A stretch of 64,000 bases of DNA from Thermodesulfovibrio sp. 3462-1 (lineage in GTDB: Bacteria; Nitrospirota; Thermodesulfovibrionia; Thermodesulfovibrionales; Thermodesulfovibrionaceae), in NCBI RefSeq assembly GCF_040451425.1, contig NZ_CP144374.1:124001-188000 (forward strand), read 5' to 3'. The position numbers and the translations under genes were made by a program. Of the stretch, positions 19,222 through 28,366 are shown piece by piece (position 1 is the stretch's first letter; every line of letters begins with the position of its first letter). The notes beneath the pieces were generated by a model. It ran no database searches. It was not told the origin of the DNA and saw only the letters and a list, made by a program, of their open reading frames with translations.

Positions 19222-19509
19222 ATGAAAATATCAAAACAAGAGGTAAAGCATATTGCAATGCTAAGCAGGCTTGAACTTGATGAGAAAGAAATAGAGCTTT
19301 ATCAGGATCAATTAAGCCGCATTCTTGAGTATGTTGAAAAATTAAATGAGATTGATACAACCAACATAGAGCCTACATCCTATGTTATTGAGCTTAATAA
19401 TGTATTTAGAGAAGATGTTGTTAAGGAGTCTTTACCGAGACAGGAAGCATTAAAAAATGCACCCCAGGCTACAGAGAAATTTTTTAAAGTCCCCAAAATA
19501 ATAGAATAA
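19222..19509 (+). CDS. gatC: Asp-tRNA(Asn)/Glu-tRNA(Gln) amidotransferase subunit C
   Basis: A 95-residue GatC, the small belt subunit that holds GatA and GatB together in the tRNA-dependent amidation complex. Signatures are VKHIAMLSRLEL, LNEIDTTNIEPTSY, LREDV-like FREDVV, and the C-terminal FFKVPKIIE. gatA and gatB are not next to it, unlike in many bacteria. It starts 2 bases after the helicase stop. Confidence 0.93.
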   Translation: MKISKQEVKHIAMLSRLELDEKEIELYQDQLSRILEYVEKLNEIDTTNIEPTSYVIELNNVFREDVVKESLPRQEALKNAPQATEKFFKVPKIIE

Positions 19510-19526
19510 ATGATAAAATAAAACAA

Positions 19527-19886
19527 ATGCTGAGAAGTTTTTTAAGAGCAAAACTGCATTTGGCAAAGGTAACAGAAACTAATTTATTTTATGAAGGCTC
19601 AATAAGTATTGATGCTGAGCTGATTGAGATTGCTGGAATACTGCCTTATGAAAGGGTGTGGATAAGCAATATGAATAATGGAGAAAGATTCGATACCTAT
19701 GTTATTCCTGCTCCAAAAGGCTCAAAAATAATAGGACTTAATGGACCAGCTGCCAAAAAGGCTCAGGTAGGAGACAGAATTGTTATTTTTTCCTATGGTT
19801 ATCTTACGGAAAATGAAATTCCTTTACACAAGCCCAAGATTGTAATCCTTGATGAAAATAATAATCCTGTAAAAATCTATCCATGA
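19527..19886 (+). CDS. panD: Aspartate 1-decarboxylase
   Basis: A 119-residue pyruvoyl enzyme that makes beta-alanine for pantothenate and coenzyme A. Self-cleavage is expected at G24-S25 (YEGSISID), which yields the pyruvoyl group. The core has YVIPAPKGS, LNGPAAKKAQVGD and the C-terminal sheet. The ribosome site is weak. The gene converges on bioD, overlapping by 10 bases at the 3' ends. Confidence 0.94.
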   Translation: MLRSFLRAKLHLAKVTETNLFYEGSISIDAELIEIAGILPYERVWISNMNNGERFDTYVIPAPKGSKIIGLNGPAAKKAQVGDRIVIFSYGYLTENEIPLHKPKIVILDENNNPVKIYP

Positions 19887-20599
19887 ATTAATGCTTCAAT
19901 ATCAAGACTTTTTAGGGCTGTTTCGCCTATTCTGTCTTTATTTAGTTCAGATAAGTATGGAAATACTCCAAGACAGGGTATATCAAGCAATTCTTTTAAA
20001 ACCTGAGGATTTGTTTTTTCAGCAATATCATTTTTTGCAGGCTCAGAAAAATTAATAATATAACCCTTTACAGAAATTTTTTTATTTTTCAATGCCTCAA
20101 GTGTAAGAAGTGTATGATTAATTGTGCCAAGAGTTGGTCTCGTTACTATTATCACAGGTAATTCCATATCCTTAATTAAATCTCTGACAAAATAAAAATT
20201 TGTTTTCTTTTTTTCTTCTTTGATAAGAGGAACCATTAATCCACCTACACCTTCAATGAGAAGATAGTCATACTTTTTCTTAAGTGTCTCAAAGGATTTA
20301 AAGATTTTATCAATGTCAACTTCTTTATTTTCAAGCCTTGATGCCACGAGGGGGCTCAATGGATTCTCCATTTTTACAGGCGTTATTAAATCAACAGAGT
20401 CATTCATCTCAGCCATGTCTCTTAAAAGCATTCCATCACTTGGTAGCAGTATTCCATCTTTGTTAAGGCACCCTGTTTCAATAACTTTCATTGCACCTAC
20501 TTTTAGTCCCTTTTTTATAAAACTCCTCAGTATTGCTGCTGCAACAATAGTTTTTCCAACTCCAGTATCTGTGCCTGTAATAAAGTATCCAGTCTTCAT
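19877..20599 (-). CDS. bioD: Dethiobiotin synthetase
   Basis: A 240-residue ATP-dependent enzyme that closes the ureido ring of dethiobiotin. The P-loop GTDTGVGKT is at residues 8-16, with the EGVGGLMVPL motif in the middle. A strong ribosome site (GGGAGG) precedes the ATG. No bioA, bioB or bioF is adjacent, so the biotin genes are scattered or elsewhere. It is transcribed divergently from the acidic protein gene at 20682. Confidence 0.94.
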   Translation of the reverse strand: MKTGYFITGTDTGVGKTIVAAAILRSFIKKGLKVGAMKVIETGCLNKDGILLPSDGMLLRDMAEMNDSVDLITPVKMENPLSPLVASRLENKEVDIDKIFKSFETLKKKYDYLLIEGVGGLMVPLIKEEKKKTNFYFVRDLIKDMELPVIIVTRPTLGTINHTLLTLEALKNKKISVKGYIINFSEPAKNDIAEKTNPQVLKELLDIPCLGVFPYLSELNKDRIGETALKSLDIEALIHG

Positions 20600-20633
20600 A
20601 CTAAATCCTCCCTTTCAAAGAATTTTATCGTTA

Positions 20634-20644
20634 TATGGTATAAT
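20634..20644 (+). promoter_or_regulatory. Extended -10 promoter element upstream of the acidic protein gene
   Basis: The bases ATGGTATAAT end at 20644. They contain a perfect -10 TATAAT (20639-20644) with TG two bases before it, the extended -10 form. No good -35 box is seen at 16-18 bases. The expected start of transcription is near 20651, leaving a leader of about 30 bases before the ribosome site GGAGG and ATG 20682. Confidence 0.5.
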
Positions 20645-20681
20645 GTTATATAAACTAAAGGCAACCCGATATGGAGGAACT

Positions 20682-21257
20682 ATGATAAGATTTGAAGAAT
20701 TACAGATGAGAATAATGGATGCAGCAAAAAATTATCTTGATGTGTATGATATGTCCACATACATTGAGCAGTATTCCTTAAATAAAGAGAGCAAGCTTTT
20801 AATGACATTGCCGGAAATTAAACCTCCTTATCCAATAAGTGCTGCAGTGTCATTTTCTTATAATGCCCTTCAGACAAGTAGTTCTTTTCTTTATGATGAA
20901 GATGAGGAGGAACAGGACTCTGAGGAGTTTGAAAACATGGTAGAGATTGAAGTTGTTATAAACCTTCCATTTCTTGAAGGATATAATAATATAAATGAGC
21001 TTTTTGAAGAGATAGTTAATGAGCATCCTGAGCTGGATCTGGTTTTAGTAAAAAAAGAGTTCATTGGAAAAGATCTGATGGAGGAAGATAAATATGAAAT
21101 TGCTTATTCCTATCCAGCTTCTCAAGAAGAATTAAAGGATCTTCAGTTTTATGAAGAGATGTTTTTTGAATTAAGCAATATCTTACGCACCATTTACGAA
21201 AGAATGAGATTTTATATTGATATGTCCTGGTATTCAGCAGAAGATGAAACTTTTTAA
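20682..21257 (+). CDS. Conserved-looking acidic protein of unknown function
   Basis: A 191-residue acidic cytoplasmic protein. The start at ATG 20682 is chosen because TGGAGG lies 8 bases upstream. The frame is also open upstream, but that part lies antisense to bioD and has no start signal. A very acidic stretch (DEDEEEQDSEEFE, about residues 71-83) separates an N-terminal helical part from an alpha/beta C-terminal part. I recognise no family. It overlaps the following HAD gene by 14 bases, suggesting co-translation. Confidence 0.7.
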   Translation: MIRFEELQMRIMDAAKNYLDVYDMSTYIEQYSLNKESKLLMTLPEIKPPYPISAAVSFSYNALQTSSSFLYDEDEEEQDSEEFENMVEIEVVINLPFLEGYNNINELFEEIVNEHPELDLVLVKKEFIGKDLMEEDKYEIAYSYPASQEELKDLQFYEEMFFELSNILRTIYERMRFYIDMSWYSAEDETF

Positions 21258-21897
21258 TGAAATAAAAACAGTTCTTCTGGACATGGACGGAACTATACTG
21301 GATAAGTATTATGATGATTACTTTTGGGAGATTTATGTGCCTCAAAAATATGCTGAAAAACAAGGAATAAACTTTGAGGAAGCTCAAAGAATACTTTTTT
21401 CAATGTACAAAGCAGAAGAAGGAACTCTTAACTGGACAGATATAGATTTCTGGTCAGGTAAAACAGGTCTTGATATATTCCAGCTTAAAAAGGAAGTGGA
21501 GCATCTTATTTGTCCTCATCCAGATGCTGAAGAATTTTTAAAATTTGTAAGCTCCAATGGGAAAAAAATCTATCTTGTAACAAATGCTCACAACAAAGTA
21601 ATGGAACTTAAACTTAAGAAAACAGGCTTTGATAAATATTTTCATAATTTGTTTACAGCCTTTGATATTGGCTATCCCAAGGAGAAAATTGAATTCTGGG
21701 AAATACTTAAAGAAAAACTTTATTTTGAACCAGACTCTTCAATCTTTATTGACGATACAGAAGAAATTCTCCATACAGCTAAACTTGCAGGAATAAAATT
21801 ACCTATTTTAAGAGCAGTTTCTTCTGCCCGCTCTGTTCCACGACAATCAAAGCAATTTTTAACAATAATGAAATTTGAAGAAATTTTTCATTTATAA
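21244..21897 (+). CDS. HAD-superfamily hydrolase
   Basis: A 217-residue phosphatase-like protein with all four HAD motifs: LLDMDGTILD (nucleophile and acid/base Asp), YLVTNAH (motif II), the lysine in GYPKEK, and FIDDTEEIL (motif IV). A cap domain lies between residues about 20 and 90. ATG 21244 is preferred over one at 21217, because the protein then starts directly before motif I as usual. The pattern is close to the GMP/IMP nucleotidase YrfG type, but the substrate is not proven. Confidence 0.82.
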   Translation: MKLFNEIKTVLLDMDGTILDKYYDDYFWEIYVPQKYAEKQGINFEEAQRILFSMYKAEEGTLNWTDIDFWSGKTGLDIFQLKKEVEHLICPHPDAEEFLKFVSSNGKKIYLVTNAHNKVMELKLKKTGFDKYFHNLFTAFDIGYPKEKIEFWEILKEKLYFEPDSSIFIDDTEEILHTAKLAGIKLPILRAVSSARSVPRQSKQFLTIMKFEEIFHL

Positions 21898-22263
21898 AGC
21901 TCCGAGTTCTCTTTTTAGCCACTGTTTTATCTTTTCATTTATGGGACACATTCCAAAGCATATTTTGTGCCTGTTTTCATTCACAGCTTCAATAAGCATT
22001 TCTTCAGGAATTTCATCTATTCTTGCTATGGTTTCTCCATAATCCATCTGAGTATGTCTCATTATGAACAGAACAGGCTTTGCACCTGAAGTGTCAATAT
22101 ATGGAATATAACCCTTAATAGGACCTTTATAAACTAATTTATCTCCTTCCTTTATACATCTTGGAGACATAACTTCTTCTGGCTCCACATCCCATAACAT
22201 ATTTTCTCTAAAATAGGGGTCCTCTTTTAACTCTTTAAGTGTTATTAATTCACTAAAAATCAT
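21892..22263 (-). CDS. Conserved hypothetical protein in a redox gene cluster
   Basis: A 123-residue soluble protein of unknown function. The start at 22263 is chosen for its strong ribosome site (GGGAGGTGA). An upstream in-frame ATG at 22299 would overlap ftrB. Near the C terminus there is HKICFGMCP, a Cys-x3-Cys pair that may be redox-active or metal-binding. It is the last gene of a minus-strand run with a ferredoxin:thioredoxin reductase subunit and a glutaredoxin, so a redox role is possible but not shown. It overlaps the HAD gene end by 6 bases. Confidence 0.65.
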   Translation of the reverse strand: MIFSELITLKELKEDPYFRENMLWDVEPEEVMSPRCIKEGDKLVYKGPIKGYIPYIDTSGAKPVLFIMRHTQMDYGETIARIDEIPEEMLIEAVNENRHKICFGMCPINEKIKQWLKRELGAL

Positions 22264-22267
22264 AAAA

Positions 22268-22600
22268 TCACCTCCCTTTATTTCTTCTTTCAGGGACAAT
22301 ATTTTGTTTTATCTTTCCCTCATTGTATTCTTTCGTTACATAAAGACCGCAATAGCATCTTCCATATTCTTTTATATCCTCTGCACTGTAAATGCAAGGA
22401 CAGATTATATCAGCATCTGCCTTTCTGTCTCCTGAAGCCAGTCTACACGGGCATGATCTGTAACCATAGCGTTCTTCATTTTTAAGCAATCCCTTCAAAA
22501 GTTCAAATACAAACTCTTTATCCCTGTTTAGCTCCCAGCCCCTTGACATGGCATATTTTTCTAAGATTTCATAGAGTTTTTCTGGCGTCATATCAGGCAT
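22268..22600 (-). CDS. Ferredoxin:thioredoxin reductase catalytic (beta) subunit-like protein
   Basis: A 110-residue protein with the six cysteines of the FTR catalytic chain: C50 and C52 (CPCRLASG), C67 and C69 (ICPC), C82 and C84 (RCYC). In plant and cyanobacterial FTR these hold a [4Fe-4S] cluster beside a redox disulphide, letting ferredoxin electrons reduce a thioredoxin. No variable (alpha) subunit gene is visible, as is usual outside phototrophs. It overlaps the glutaredoxin gene by 8 bases, which is probably its protein partner. Confidence 0.9.
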   Translation of the reverse strand: MPDMTPEKLYEILEKYAMSRGWELNRDKEFVFELLKGLLKNEERYGYRSCPCRLASGDRKADADIICPCIYSAEDIKEYGRCYCGLYVTKEYNEGKIKQNIVPERRNKGR

Positions 22601-22847
22601 TCAGTTCCAGAATTTTTCTAAGAATTTCCTCATCAAAGCCTACTACAGCTTTCTCAACAACAACTGTTGGAAAGGTTTCCTGAGGATTGATTTTTTTCAG
22701 TTCTTTCATTGCAAGCCATTGTTCTGCACTGTCAAGAGTATCAACCTCAATTAACTCATATTCCACAGAATTATTCTTTAAGAATTCTTTTACTTTTTTA
22801 CATACAGGGCATGTGCTCAATGAATATAATCTAACCCTTTTATGCAT
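22593..22847 (-). CDS. Glutaredoxin-like protein with CPVC active site
   Basis: An 84-residue glutaredoxin/NrdH-fold protein. The active site is CPVC at residues 13-16, with the cis-proline segment TFPTVVV and the VGFDEE turn downstream. It is overlapped by 8 bases on each side, upstream by the 115-residue unknown gene and downstream by the FTR subunit gene. The expected flow is ferredoxin to FTR to this protein, then to disulphide targets. The final target is not visible. Confidence 0.88.
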   Translation of the reverse strand: MHKRVRLYSLSTCPVCKKVKEFLKNNSVEYELIEVDTLDSAEQWLAMKELKKINPQETFPTVVVEKAVVGFDEEILRKILELNA

Positions 22848-23187
22848 TGCCCCTCCTATTTTTGTTAAAAGTATTGTTGAGAGTTAATTGAACATCTTCA
22901 AGCATCTCAAAGTTTGCCTTTCTTATTGTTTCAAGAGGAAGCTTTAACATATTCGCCAACTCTTCAAAGGGAATTTTTGAAACATAACAGAGCTCTGCAA
23001 TAAGTATCTTTAATGCATCATCTTCTATCAAAGCTTTTAATTCATTATCATCCACCTTTACATTGTCAACAGCATCTCTGAAGGACATTCCATTCTTTAT
23101 GTTCTGCATTATTTTTTTCATGGCTCCTTCATAAATTTTGCTTTCTTCCTCTGAGTAATCCTTAAAAATGAAATTAAACTCTGTCAT
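22840..23187 (-). CDS. Hypothetical helical protein
   Basis: A 115-residue, mostly helical and acidic protein with no recognised family. The middle (DDALKILIAELCYVSKIPFEEL, described by its ends only as residues 76-97) resembles a short helical module. The following LANMLKLPLETI could be a helix-turn-helix-like segment. It is the first gene of the FTR/glutaredoxin run and overlaps the glutaredoxin start by 8 bases, so it is probably expressed with it. Confidence 0.6.
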   Translation of the reverse strand: MTEFNFIFKDYSEEESKIYEGAMKKIMQNIKNGMSFRDAVDNVKVDDNELKALIEDDALKILIAELCYVSKIPFEELANMLKLPLETIRKANFEMLEDVQLTLNNTFNKNRRGNA

Positions 23188-23198
23188 TATTAAACTCC

Positions 23199-23657
23199 TT
23201 AATTTTTATTTTGCCTGGATTTAATTTGATTTATAAAAAAAAGATATTTTTTTATAAGAGCTTCAGCAGTTGTTCTTATCTCCTCATCTTTTATATTTTT
23301 CGTAATATCTTCCATCCATTCTTGCTGTTCTTGAGATAAACCAGTGATTTCTTTCTCCTTACTCTTTTCTTTTTGATTTCTGTAAATTCTTCCAAAACAG
23401 AATTCCACATCCTTTATTCCATAAATATGAAGTTTTTTAACAAATTCATCTTTTAACAATATTAGCTGAGAAAGCCATACATGAGAGTTAACTACCACAT
23501 AAAGAACACCATTTTTCAAATCCTTTGGAAAAGTATGCTCTTTAACAGGACAACCGAATAGATCGTCCCATCTTTTTCTTAAAAATTTTAGTGATACTGC
23601 TTCTTCTATACCAAAATTATTGAGTAAAGCAGGTAAAACTTGTCCTATTTTCTCCAT
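23199..23657 (-). CDS. dciA: DciA-like (DUF721) protein
   Basis: A 152-residue protein with an N-terminal DUF721 domain (residues about 1-100: W-x2-LFGCPVKEHT, then LYVVVNSHVWLSQL and the LK-rich helix). DciA loads or supports the replicative helicase DnaB in bacteria that lack DnaC. A lysine-rich low-complexity link and a helical tail follow. The start at 23657 is preferred because the more upstream ATG lies inside rpmB. The ribosome site is weak, so coupling to rpmB translation is likely. Confidence 0.75.
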   Translation of the reverse strand: MEKIGQVLPALLNNFGIEEAVSLKFLRKRWDDLFGCPVKEHTFPKDLKNGVLYVVVNSHVWLSQLILLKDEFVKKLHIYGIKDVEFCFGRIYRNQKEKSKEKEITGLSQEQQEWMEDITKNIKDEEIRTTAEALIKKYLFFINQIKSRQNKN

Positions 23658-23659
23658 GT

Positions 23660-23848
23660 CTAAACCGCTTTTTTGACAAGACCTGAACGAAGACATCTTG
23701 TGCATACATGCACTCTTCTTGGGCCTTTTTCAGTAACAATTTTCATTCTCTGAAGATTTGGAAAGAAATATCTTTTTGTTTTGTTATTTGCATGGCTTAC
23801 ATTGTGTCCCACCACTTTTTTCTTGCCACATACATAGCAGCTTGCCAT
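23660..23848 (-). CDS. rpmB: 50S ribosomal protein L28
   Basis: A 62-residue L28 with the usual start [10 protein letters not shown], the [16 protein letters not shown] motif and a C-terminal CTRCLRSG. The two Cys pairs (C4/C7 and the C-terminal CxxC) mark the zinc-binding form. A strong ribosome site (AAGGAGGAGG) precedes the ATG. It is divergent from infB. Confidence 0.96.
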   Translation of the reverse strand: MASCYVCGKKKVVGHNVSHANNKTKRYFFPNLQRMKIVTEKGPRRVHVCTRCLRSGLVKKAV

Positions 23849-23932
23849 TTTTCCTCCTCCTTAATTTGCATATACTTAATTATTTATGATAACATTTTAT
23901 TGATTTAGAGACAAGGAGGGAAGAATTAAATT

Positions 23933-26191
23933 ATGTCTGATAAAGCAGTTAGAAGCATAGAATTAGCTAAACAGCTTGGTGTAAAACCTTCAGAAATTGT
24001 AAAATTTGTTGAAAAAATTAGAAATGTCCAGTTTAAAAAAAGAACTACAAACATCAACATAGAACCAGAGGAAGTTGACTTAATAAAACAGCATTTCAAA
24101 GAAGAAAAACAACCAGAGAAAATGGAGGAAAAGATAGAAACAGTTGAAGTAAAAAAAATTGAAGAGACAAAAGAGATAGAGAAAGAAGAAGCGCCTAAAA
24201 TTCCTAAAATTATTGAAGAAGAAATAAAAGACGAAGAAGAGATACATTTGCCAGGAAGATTTAGAAGAGAAATATCTTTTGAAAAAATTGAAAAAATAAA
24301 ACCAAAACCTGTAATAAACAGAATACCTCCCAAAAAATTAGAACCAAAAAAGTGGCTTGACATAAAAGAACAAAAAAAAGTTAAAAACAAATTTAAAAAG
24401 GAAGAGTCTGTTCAGGTCCCATCAACTGCTCCGAGAAAAAAGTCTATTAAGATAGAAGAAGGCACAACAGTTAAAGAATTTGCAGAGCTTATCGGTCAAA
24501 AAGTCTCTGATGTTATAAAAAAATTCATGGAACTCGGTTACATGCCAACAATTAATCAGCCTGTTGACTTAGATGCAGCCCAGCTCATAGCAGAAAGCTT
24601 TGGAGTGAAAGTAGAGCTTGCTCAGGCTGAAGAAATTGATGTAATACAGGAGCAAGAGGATGCTCCAGAGCTACTTCAACCAAGACCTCCTATTGTAACT
24701 GTTATGGGGCATGTTGATCACGGTAAAACTTCACTGCTTGATGCAATAAGAAAAACAAAGGTAACAGAACAGGAAGCAGGAGGAATCACTCAGCACATAG
24801 GTGCTTATAAGGTTAGTCTTGCAGGCAAAGATATTACATTTCTTGATACCCCTGGACATGAGGCATTTACAGCTCTTAGAGCAAGAGGAGCAAAAGTTAC
24901 TGATATTGTTGTTCTTGTTGTTGCTGCTGATGATGGAGTAATGCCACAGACAATTGAAGCAATAAATCATGCTAAAGCAGCTGGTGTTCCAATTGTAGTT
25001 GCAGTAAACAAAATAGACAAGCCAGAGGCAAATCCTCAGAGAGTAAGAACCCAGCTCAGTGAACATGGAGTTATTCCAGAAGAATGGGGTGGTCAGAATA
25101 TATTCGTTGATATTTCAGCAAAAAAAAGAATAGGTATAGAAAATTTACTGGAAATGATACTCCTTCAAGCAGAAATAATGGAACTTAAAGCAAATCCAAA
25201 TAAGCCTGCAAGAGGAACAATAATTGAATCCAGACTTGACAAAGGTCGCGGTCCTGTGGCAACAGTGATTGTTCAAAACGGGACTTTAAGGGTTGGAGAT
25301 GCTTTTGTTGCAGGAACAACTTATGGAAAAGTAAGAGCATTAATTGATGATACAGGTAAAAGAGTTAATGAAGCTCTACCATCAACTCCTGTTGAAGTAG
25401 TAGGGTTTGAAGAAGTACCTCAGGCAGGAGACAGTTTCATAGTTGTGGAAGATGAAAAGATTGCTCGTCAGATAGCCAATGCAAGAGCACAGAAGAAAAG
25501 ACTTGCCGAGATGCAAAAAGCTCAAAAACTGACACTGCAGGATTTGTATGAGAAAATTAAAGAAGGAGAAGTTAAGGAGCTCAATTTAATAATAAAGGGT
25601 GATGTCCAGGGTTCAGTGGAAGCATTGAAAAAAGCAGTTGAGGAGATAAGTCATCCTGATATTAAAGTCAGGGTTATACATACAGCTGTTGGCGGTATAA
25701 CAGAATCTGATGTTAATCTTGCAGCCACTGCCAATGCAATAATAATAGGATTTAATGTTCGTCCAGAAACAAAAGCTCAAGAACTGGCTGACCAGCTTGG
25801 TGTTGACATTAAGCTTTATAGCATTATTTACGAAGTAATTGATGATGTAAAGAAAGCTTTGCAGGGAATGCTTGAACCAGAAATTAAAGAAAGAGTTCTG
25901 GGTAGGGCAGAGGTAAGAGCAGTATTTAAAATTTCAAAAGTTGGGACAGTAGCAGGTTGTTATGTTTTAAATGGAGTAATCTCAAGAGCAAGTGATGGAA
26001 TAAGAGTAATAAGAGACAATATAGTGGTCTATGAAGGCAGAATAAGTTCTTTAAAAAGATTTAAAGAGGATGTAAGAGAAGTTCAAGCTGGTTATGAATG
26101 TGGCTTAACAATAGAAAACTTTAATGATATTAAAGAAGGCGATATTCTTGAAAATTATGTTCTTGAAAAAATTCCTGTAAAAGGTATTTAA
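23933..26191 (+). CDS. infB: Translation initiation factor IF-2
   Basis: A 752-residue IF-2, which places fMet-tRNA on the 30S subunit. The N-terminal part includes a short IF2-N module, a charged low-complexity linker (about residues 60-165) and a second IF2-N domain ([19 protein letters not shown]). The GTPase domain begins with [10 protein letters not shown] near residue 259, followed by DTPGHEAF and NKIDKPEA. Domains II, III and the C-terminal fMet-binding domain follow. The ribosome site AAGGAGGG precedes the start. It leads an infB-rbfA-nrnA operon. Confidence 0.97.
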   Translation: MSDKAVRSIELAKQLGVKPSEIVKFVEKIRNVQFKKRTTNINIEPEEVDLIKQHFKEEKQPEKMEEKIETVEVKKIEETKEIEKEEAPKIPKIIEEEIKDEEEIHLPGRFRREISFEKIEKIKPKPVINRIPPKKLEPKKWLDIKEQKKVKNKFKKEESVQVPSTAPRKKSIKIEEGTTVKEFAELIGQKVSDVIKKFMELGYMPTINQPVDLDAAQLIAESFGVKVELAQAEEIDVIQEQEDAPELLQPRPPIVTVMGHVDHGKTSLLDAIRKTKVTEQEAGGITQHIGAYKVSLAGKDITFLDTPGHEAFTALRARGAKVTDIVVLVVAADDGVMPQTIEAINHAKAAGVPIVVAVNKIDKPEANPQRVRTQLSEHGVIPEEWGGQNIFVDISAKKRIGIENLLEMILLQAEIMELKANPNKPARGTIIESRLDKGRGPVATVIVQNGTLRVGDAFVAGTTYGKVRALIDDTGKRVNEALPSTPVEVVGFEEVPQAGDSFIVVEDEKIARQIANARAQKKRLAEMQKAQKLTLQDLYEKIKEGEVKELNLIIKGDVQGSVEALKKAVEEISHPDIKVRVIHTAVGGITESDVNLAATANAIIIGFNVRPETKAQELADQLGVDIKLYSIIYEVIDDVKKALQGMLEPEIKERVLGRAEVRAVFKISKVGTVAGCYVLNGVISRASDGIRVIRDNIVVYEGRISSLKRFKEDVREVQAGYECGLTIENFNDIKEGDILENYVLEKIPVKGI

Positions 26192-26192
26192 A

Positions 26193-26549
26193 ATGCATCC
26201 ATATAAAAGGTCTCAAAGACTTGGAGTTCTCTTAAAAGAAGAGGTTGCTCAGATAATTTTACATAAAATAAAAGATCCCAGACTTGGTTTTGTCACAGTA
26301 ACTGATGTGAAACTTTCAGATGACCTCAGACAGGCGCGAGTTTTTATCTCTGTGCTTAACTCAGAGGAAAGAGAGCTTTCACTTCAGATTTTAAATGAAG
26401 CAAAGGGATTTATAAGAAGTGAGATAGCCAGAAGACTCAGAATAAAGATAATACCCACTTTTGAATTTGTTTTTGATGAATCTATAGAGCGCGGATTTAG
26501 AATTGATCAACTTTTAAAAGAAATTAAAAAGGCTCCGGAGGAGGTTTGA
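26193..26549 (+). CDS. rbfA: 30S ribosome-binding factor A
   Basis: A 118-residue RbfA, a KH-fold factor needed for late 16S rRNA processing and 30S maturation. Signatures are RLGVLLKEEVAQIIL near the start, KDPRLGFVTVTDVKLSDDL, then the helical FIRSEIARRLRIK and PTFEFVFDES. It follows infB by 1 base and overlaps the next gene by 4 bases (TTGA), the standard infB-rbfA order. Confidence 0.96.
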   Translation: MHPYKRSQRLGVLLKEEVAQIILHKIKDPRLGFVTVTDVKLSDDLRQARVFISVLNSEERELSLQILNEAKGFIRSEIARRLRIKIIPTFEFVFDESIERGFRIDQLLKEIKKAPEEV

Positions 26550-27571
26550 AACCACCGAAAGATTTAATTAATGCAATCCAGAAGAATAACTCTTTTTTGA
26601 TACTTACCCATACAACGCCTGATGGAGATGCCTTTGGTTCAGCAATTGCTTTAAAGTTTTTACTTGAACAGCTTGGCAAAAAAGCAGAAGTTTATGCAGA
26701 ACCAGCCCCTCAGCAGTATCAGTTTCTTCCAGGAATTGAACTAATTAAAAACATTGAAAATTTTCAAGCCTCAAGCCTTAAGCCTGTTTTAATTCTTGTT
26801 GATTGCAATACTGTTGCCAGAATAAGCTATAAAAAAGAAATTATTGAAACCATTCAAGCTTCAGCTTTTAACACTAAGTTGATTATTGACCATCACATTG
26901 AAATTAACAAAACAGTTGATCTATCCAGTATAAAGTGGATTGAACCAGAGGCTGCAGCCACAGGCATAATGATTTATTATCTCATAAAAACACTCAATGG
27001 CAAAATAACTCCTCAAATTGCCACAGCTCTTTATACAGCAATAATTGTGGATACCGGTAATTTCCAGTTTGACAATACCACTGAAGAGGTTTTACAGGTG
27101 GCATCAGAGTTAGTAAGATGTGGAGCTAAACCTTCATATATTTATCAACAGAGTTTTGAATCGTGGAGTGAAAATAGATTTAAACTTTTTACAAAAATGC
27201 TGAATACAGTTGAAATAATACCTCCAATTGCAATAGGTTTTATAAGTAAAGAGGATTTTGAAGAAACTGAAACTTCTGAGGCAGATACTGAGAGATTTGT
27301 AGAGTTTTTGAGAATTTTGAAAGATGTCAATGTCTCAGTGCTTTTTAGAGAGGTTGAAAGAGACTTCATTAAAGTAAGCCTTCGTTCAAAGGGTGATGTT
27401 GATGTTAGCAGGATTGCGACAGAATTTGGTGGTGGTGGTCACAAAAATGCAGCCGGATTTAGAATTAAAACATCCTTTGAAGAAGCACGGAGGAGACTTA
27501 TAGAAAAATTAAAAGCCTGCAATGATACATTGTTCAAAATTGTTCAAGATTGTTCAAATGTTCAAGAGTAG
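26546..27571 (+). CDS. nrnA: DHH-family phosphoesterase, NrnA-like
   Basis: A 341-residue DHH/DHHA1 protein. NrnA enzymes degrade nanoRNA or hydrolyse pAp and cyclic dinucleotide products. The DHH domain has THTTPDGDAFGS, VDCN, IIDHH and DTGNFQFDNT. The DHHA1 domain has the glycine motif GGGGHKNAAGF. The start is TTG 26546, with GGAGGAGG just before it. The last 13 residues (from about 329) are encoded by TGTTCAA repeats (27531-27565), so the C-terminal tail looks acquired and probably has no function. Confidence 0.9.
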   Translation: MKPPKDLINAIQKNNSFLILTHTTPDGDAFGSAIALKFLLEQLGKKAEVYAEPAPQQYQFLPGIELIKNIENFQASSLKPVLILVDCNTVARISYKKEIIETIQASAFNTKLIIDHHIEINKTVDLSSIKWIEPEAAATGIMIYYLIKTLNGKITPQIATALYTAIIVDTGNFQFDNTTEEVLQVASELVRCGAKPSYIYQQSFESWSENRFKLFTKMLNTVEIIPPIAIGFISKEDFEETETSEADTERFVEFLRILKDVNVSVLFREVERDFIKVSLRSKGDVDVSRIATEFGGGGHKNAAGFRIKTSFEEARRRLIEKLKACNDTLFKIVQDCSNVQE

Positions 27572-27586
27572 TTTAAAATTGTCCAA
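27531..27586. repeat. TGTTCAA short tandem repeat, locus A
   Basis: TGTTCAA starts at 27531, 27541, 27551 and 27559, and a variant TGTCCAA at 27580. The periods are 10, 10 and 8 bases. The run covers the end of nrnA and reaches the base before the parA start. In reverse orientation it matches the TTGAAC repeats at 38265-38294 and 54496-54527. Confidence 0.75.
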
Positions 27587-28366
27587 ATGGGGAAAATAAT
27601 AGCAATAGCCAGTCAGAAAGGTGGTGTTGGCAAAACAACAACAGCTATTAATCTTTCAGCTTCTCTGGCAGTAAAAGGTAAAAAAGTTCTTGTAATAGAT
27701 TCAGATCCTCAGGCAAGTCTTACCTTTGGTTTGGGAATGAGAAAAAATGGAGAAAAAATTAAAGGACTATACGAACTTTACGCAGACAAAGCAACACTCA
27801 AGGAAGTTTTAATTCAGCCATTTAAAAATCTTTATGTAATTCCTTCAAGAATTGATCTATTCATGGCAGAACTTGAGATATTTGAAACTGAAGAGAGAGA
27901 AAAAAAACTGAAGTGTTTGCTTAAGTCCTGTAAAGAAGAATTTGATTATATTTTCATTGATTGCCCTCCCTCCTTTTCATTTCTTGCGCTTTGTGCCCTT
28001 GTTGCCTCAGACTCTGTAATAATACCTGTTCAATGTGAGCAGTTTGCTTTGGAGGCTTTGAGAGTATTTATCAAACTTTTATGGAGAATAAAAGGGAATT
28101 TTAATGAATCGCTTGAACTTGAAGGGATTCTGCTTACAATGTTTAGCAAGCATCTTACTTTAAGCAGAACCACTGCAGAGGATATAAAAAAAGTTTTTCG
28201 TTCAAAAACTTTTGAAACCTGTATACCAAGAAACATTGCCCTTGCTGAGGCCTCCATGAATGGATTGCCTGCTATTTTTTATGCTCCAGAAGCTCAGGGA
28301 AGTATTGCTTACAGGGAACTTGCAGAAGAAATCCTTCAGAAAGAAAAAGATAAACATCTCAATTAA
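27587..28366 (+). CDS. ParA/Soj-family ATPase
   Basis: A 259-residue ParA-type ATPase with the deviant Walker [10 protein letters not shown] (residues about 11-19), motif A' DSDPQASLT and Walker [10 protein letters not shown]. It fits chromosome or plasmid partition proteins or their cell-positioning relatives. No parB gene and no clear parS site is nearby, so its cargo is unknown. It starts just after the TGTTCAA repeat run and ends overlapping uvrC (convergent, 8 bases). The ribosome site is poor. Confidence 0.85.
   Translation: MGKIIAIASQKGGVGKTTTAINLSASLAVKGKKVLVIDSDPQASLTFGLGMRKNGEKIKGLYELYADKATLKEVLIQPFKNLYVIPSRIDLFMAELEIFETEEREKKLKCLLKSCKEEFDYIFIDCPPSFSFLALCALVASDSVIIPVQCEQFALEALRVFIKLLWRIKGNFNESLELEGILLTMFSKHLTLSRTTAEDIKKVFRSKTFETCIPRNIALAEASMNGLPAIFYAPEAQGSIAYRELAEEILQKEKDKHLN

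Noticed and set aside
20313-20681. N-terminal extension of the acidic protein at 20682
   Set aside because: It is antisense to bioD. A good ribosome site and ATG mark 20682 as the start, so the extension is an unused open frame.
23926-24390. Minus-strand frame of 154 codons over the start of infB
   Set aside because: It is the Phe/Ser-rich shadow of the Lys/Glu-rich IF-2 linker, with no ribosome site.
27587-28366. parABS locus formed by parA and the TGTTCAA repeats
   Set aside because: No parB gene is present, and the same repeats occur at two loci far from parA, so there is no support for a centromere role.
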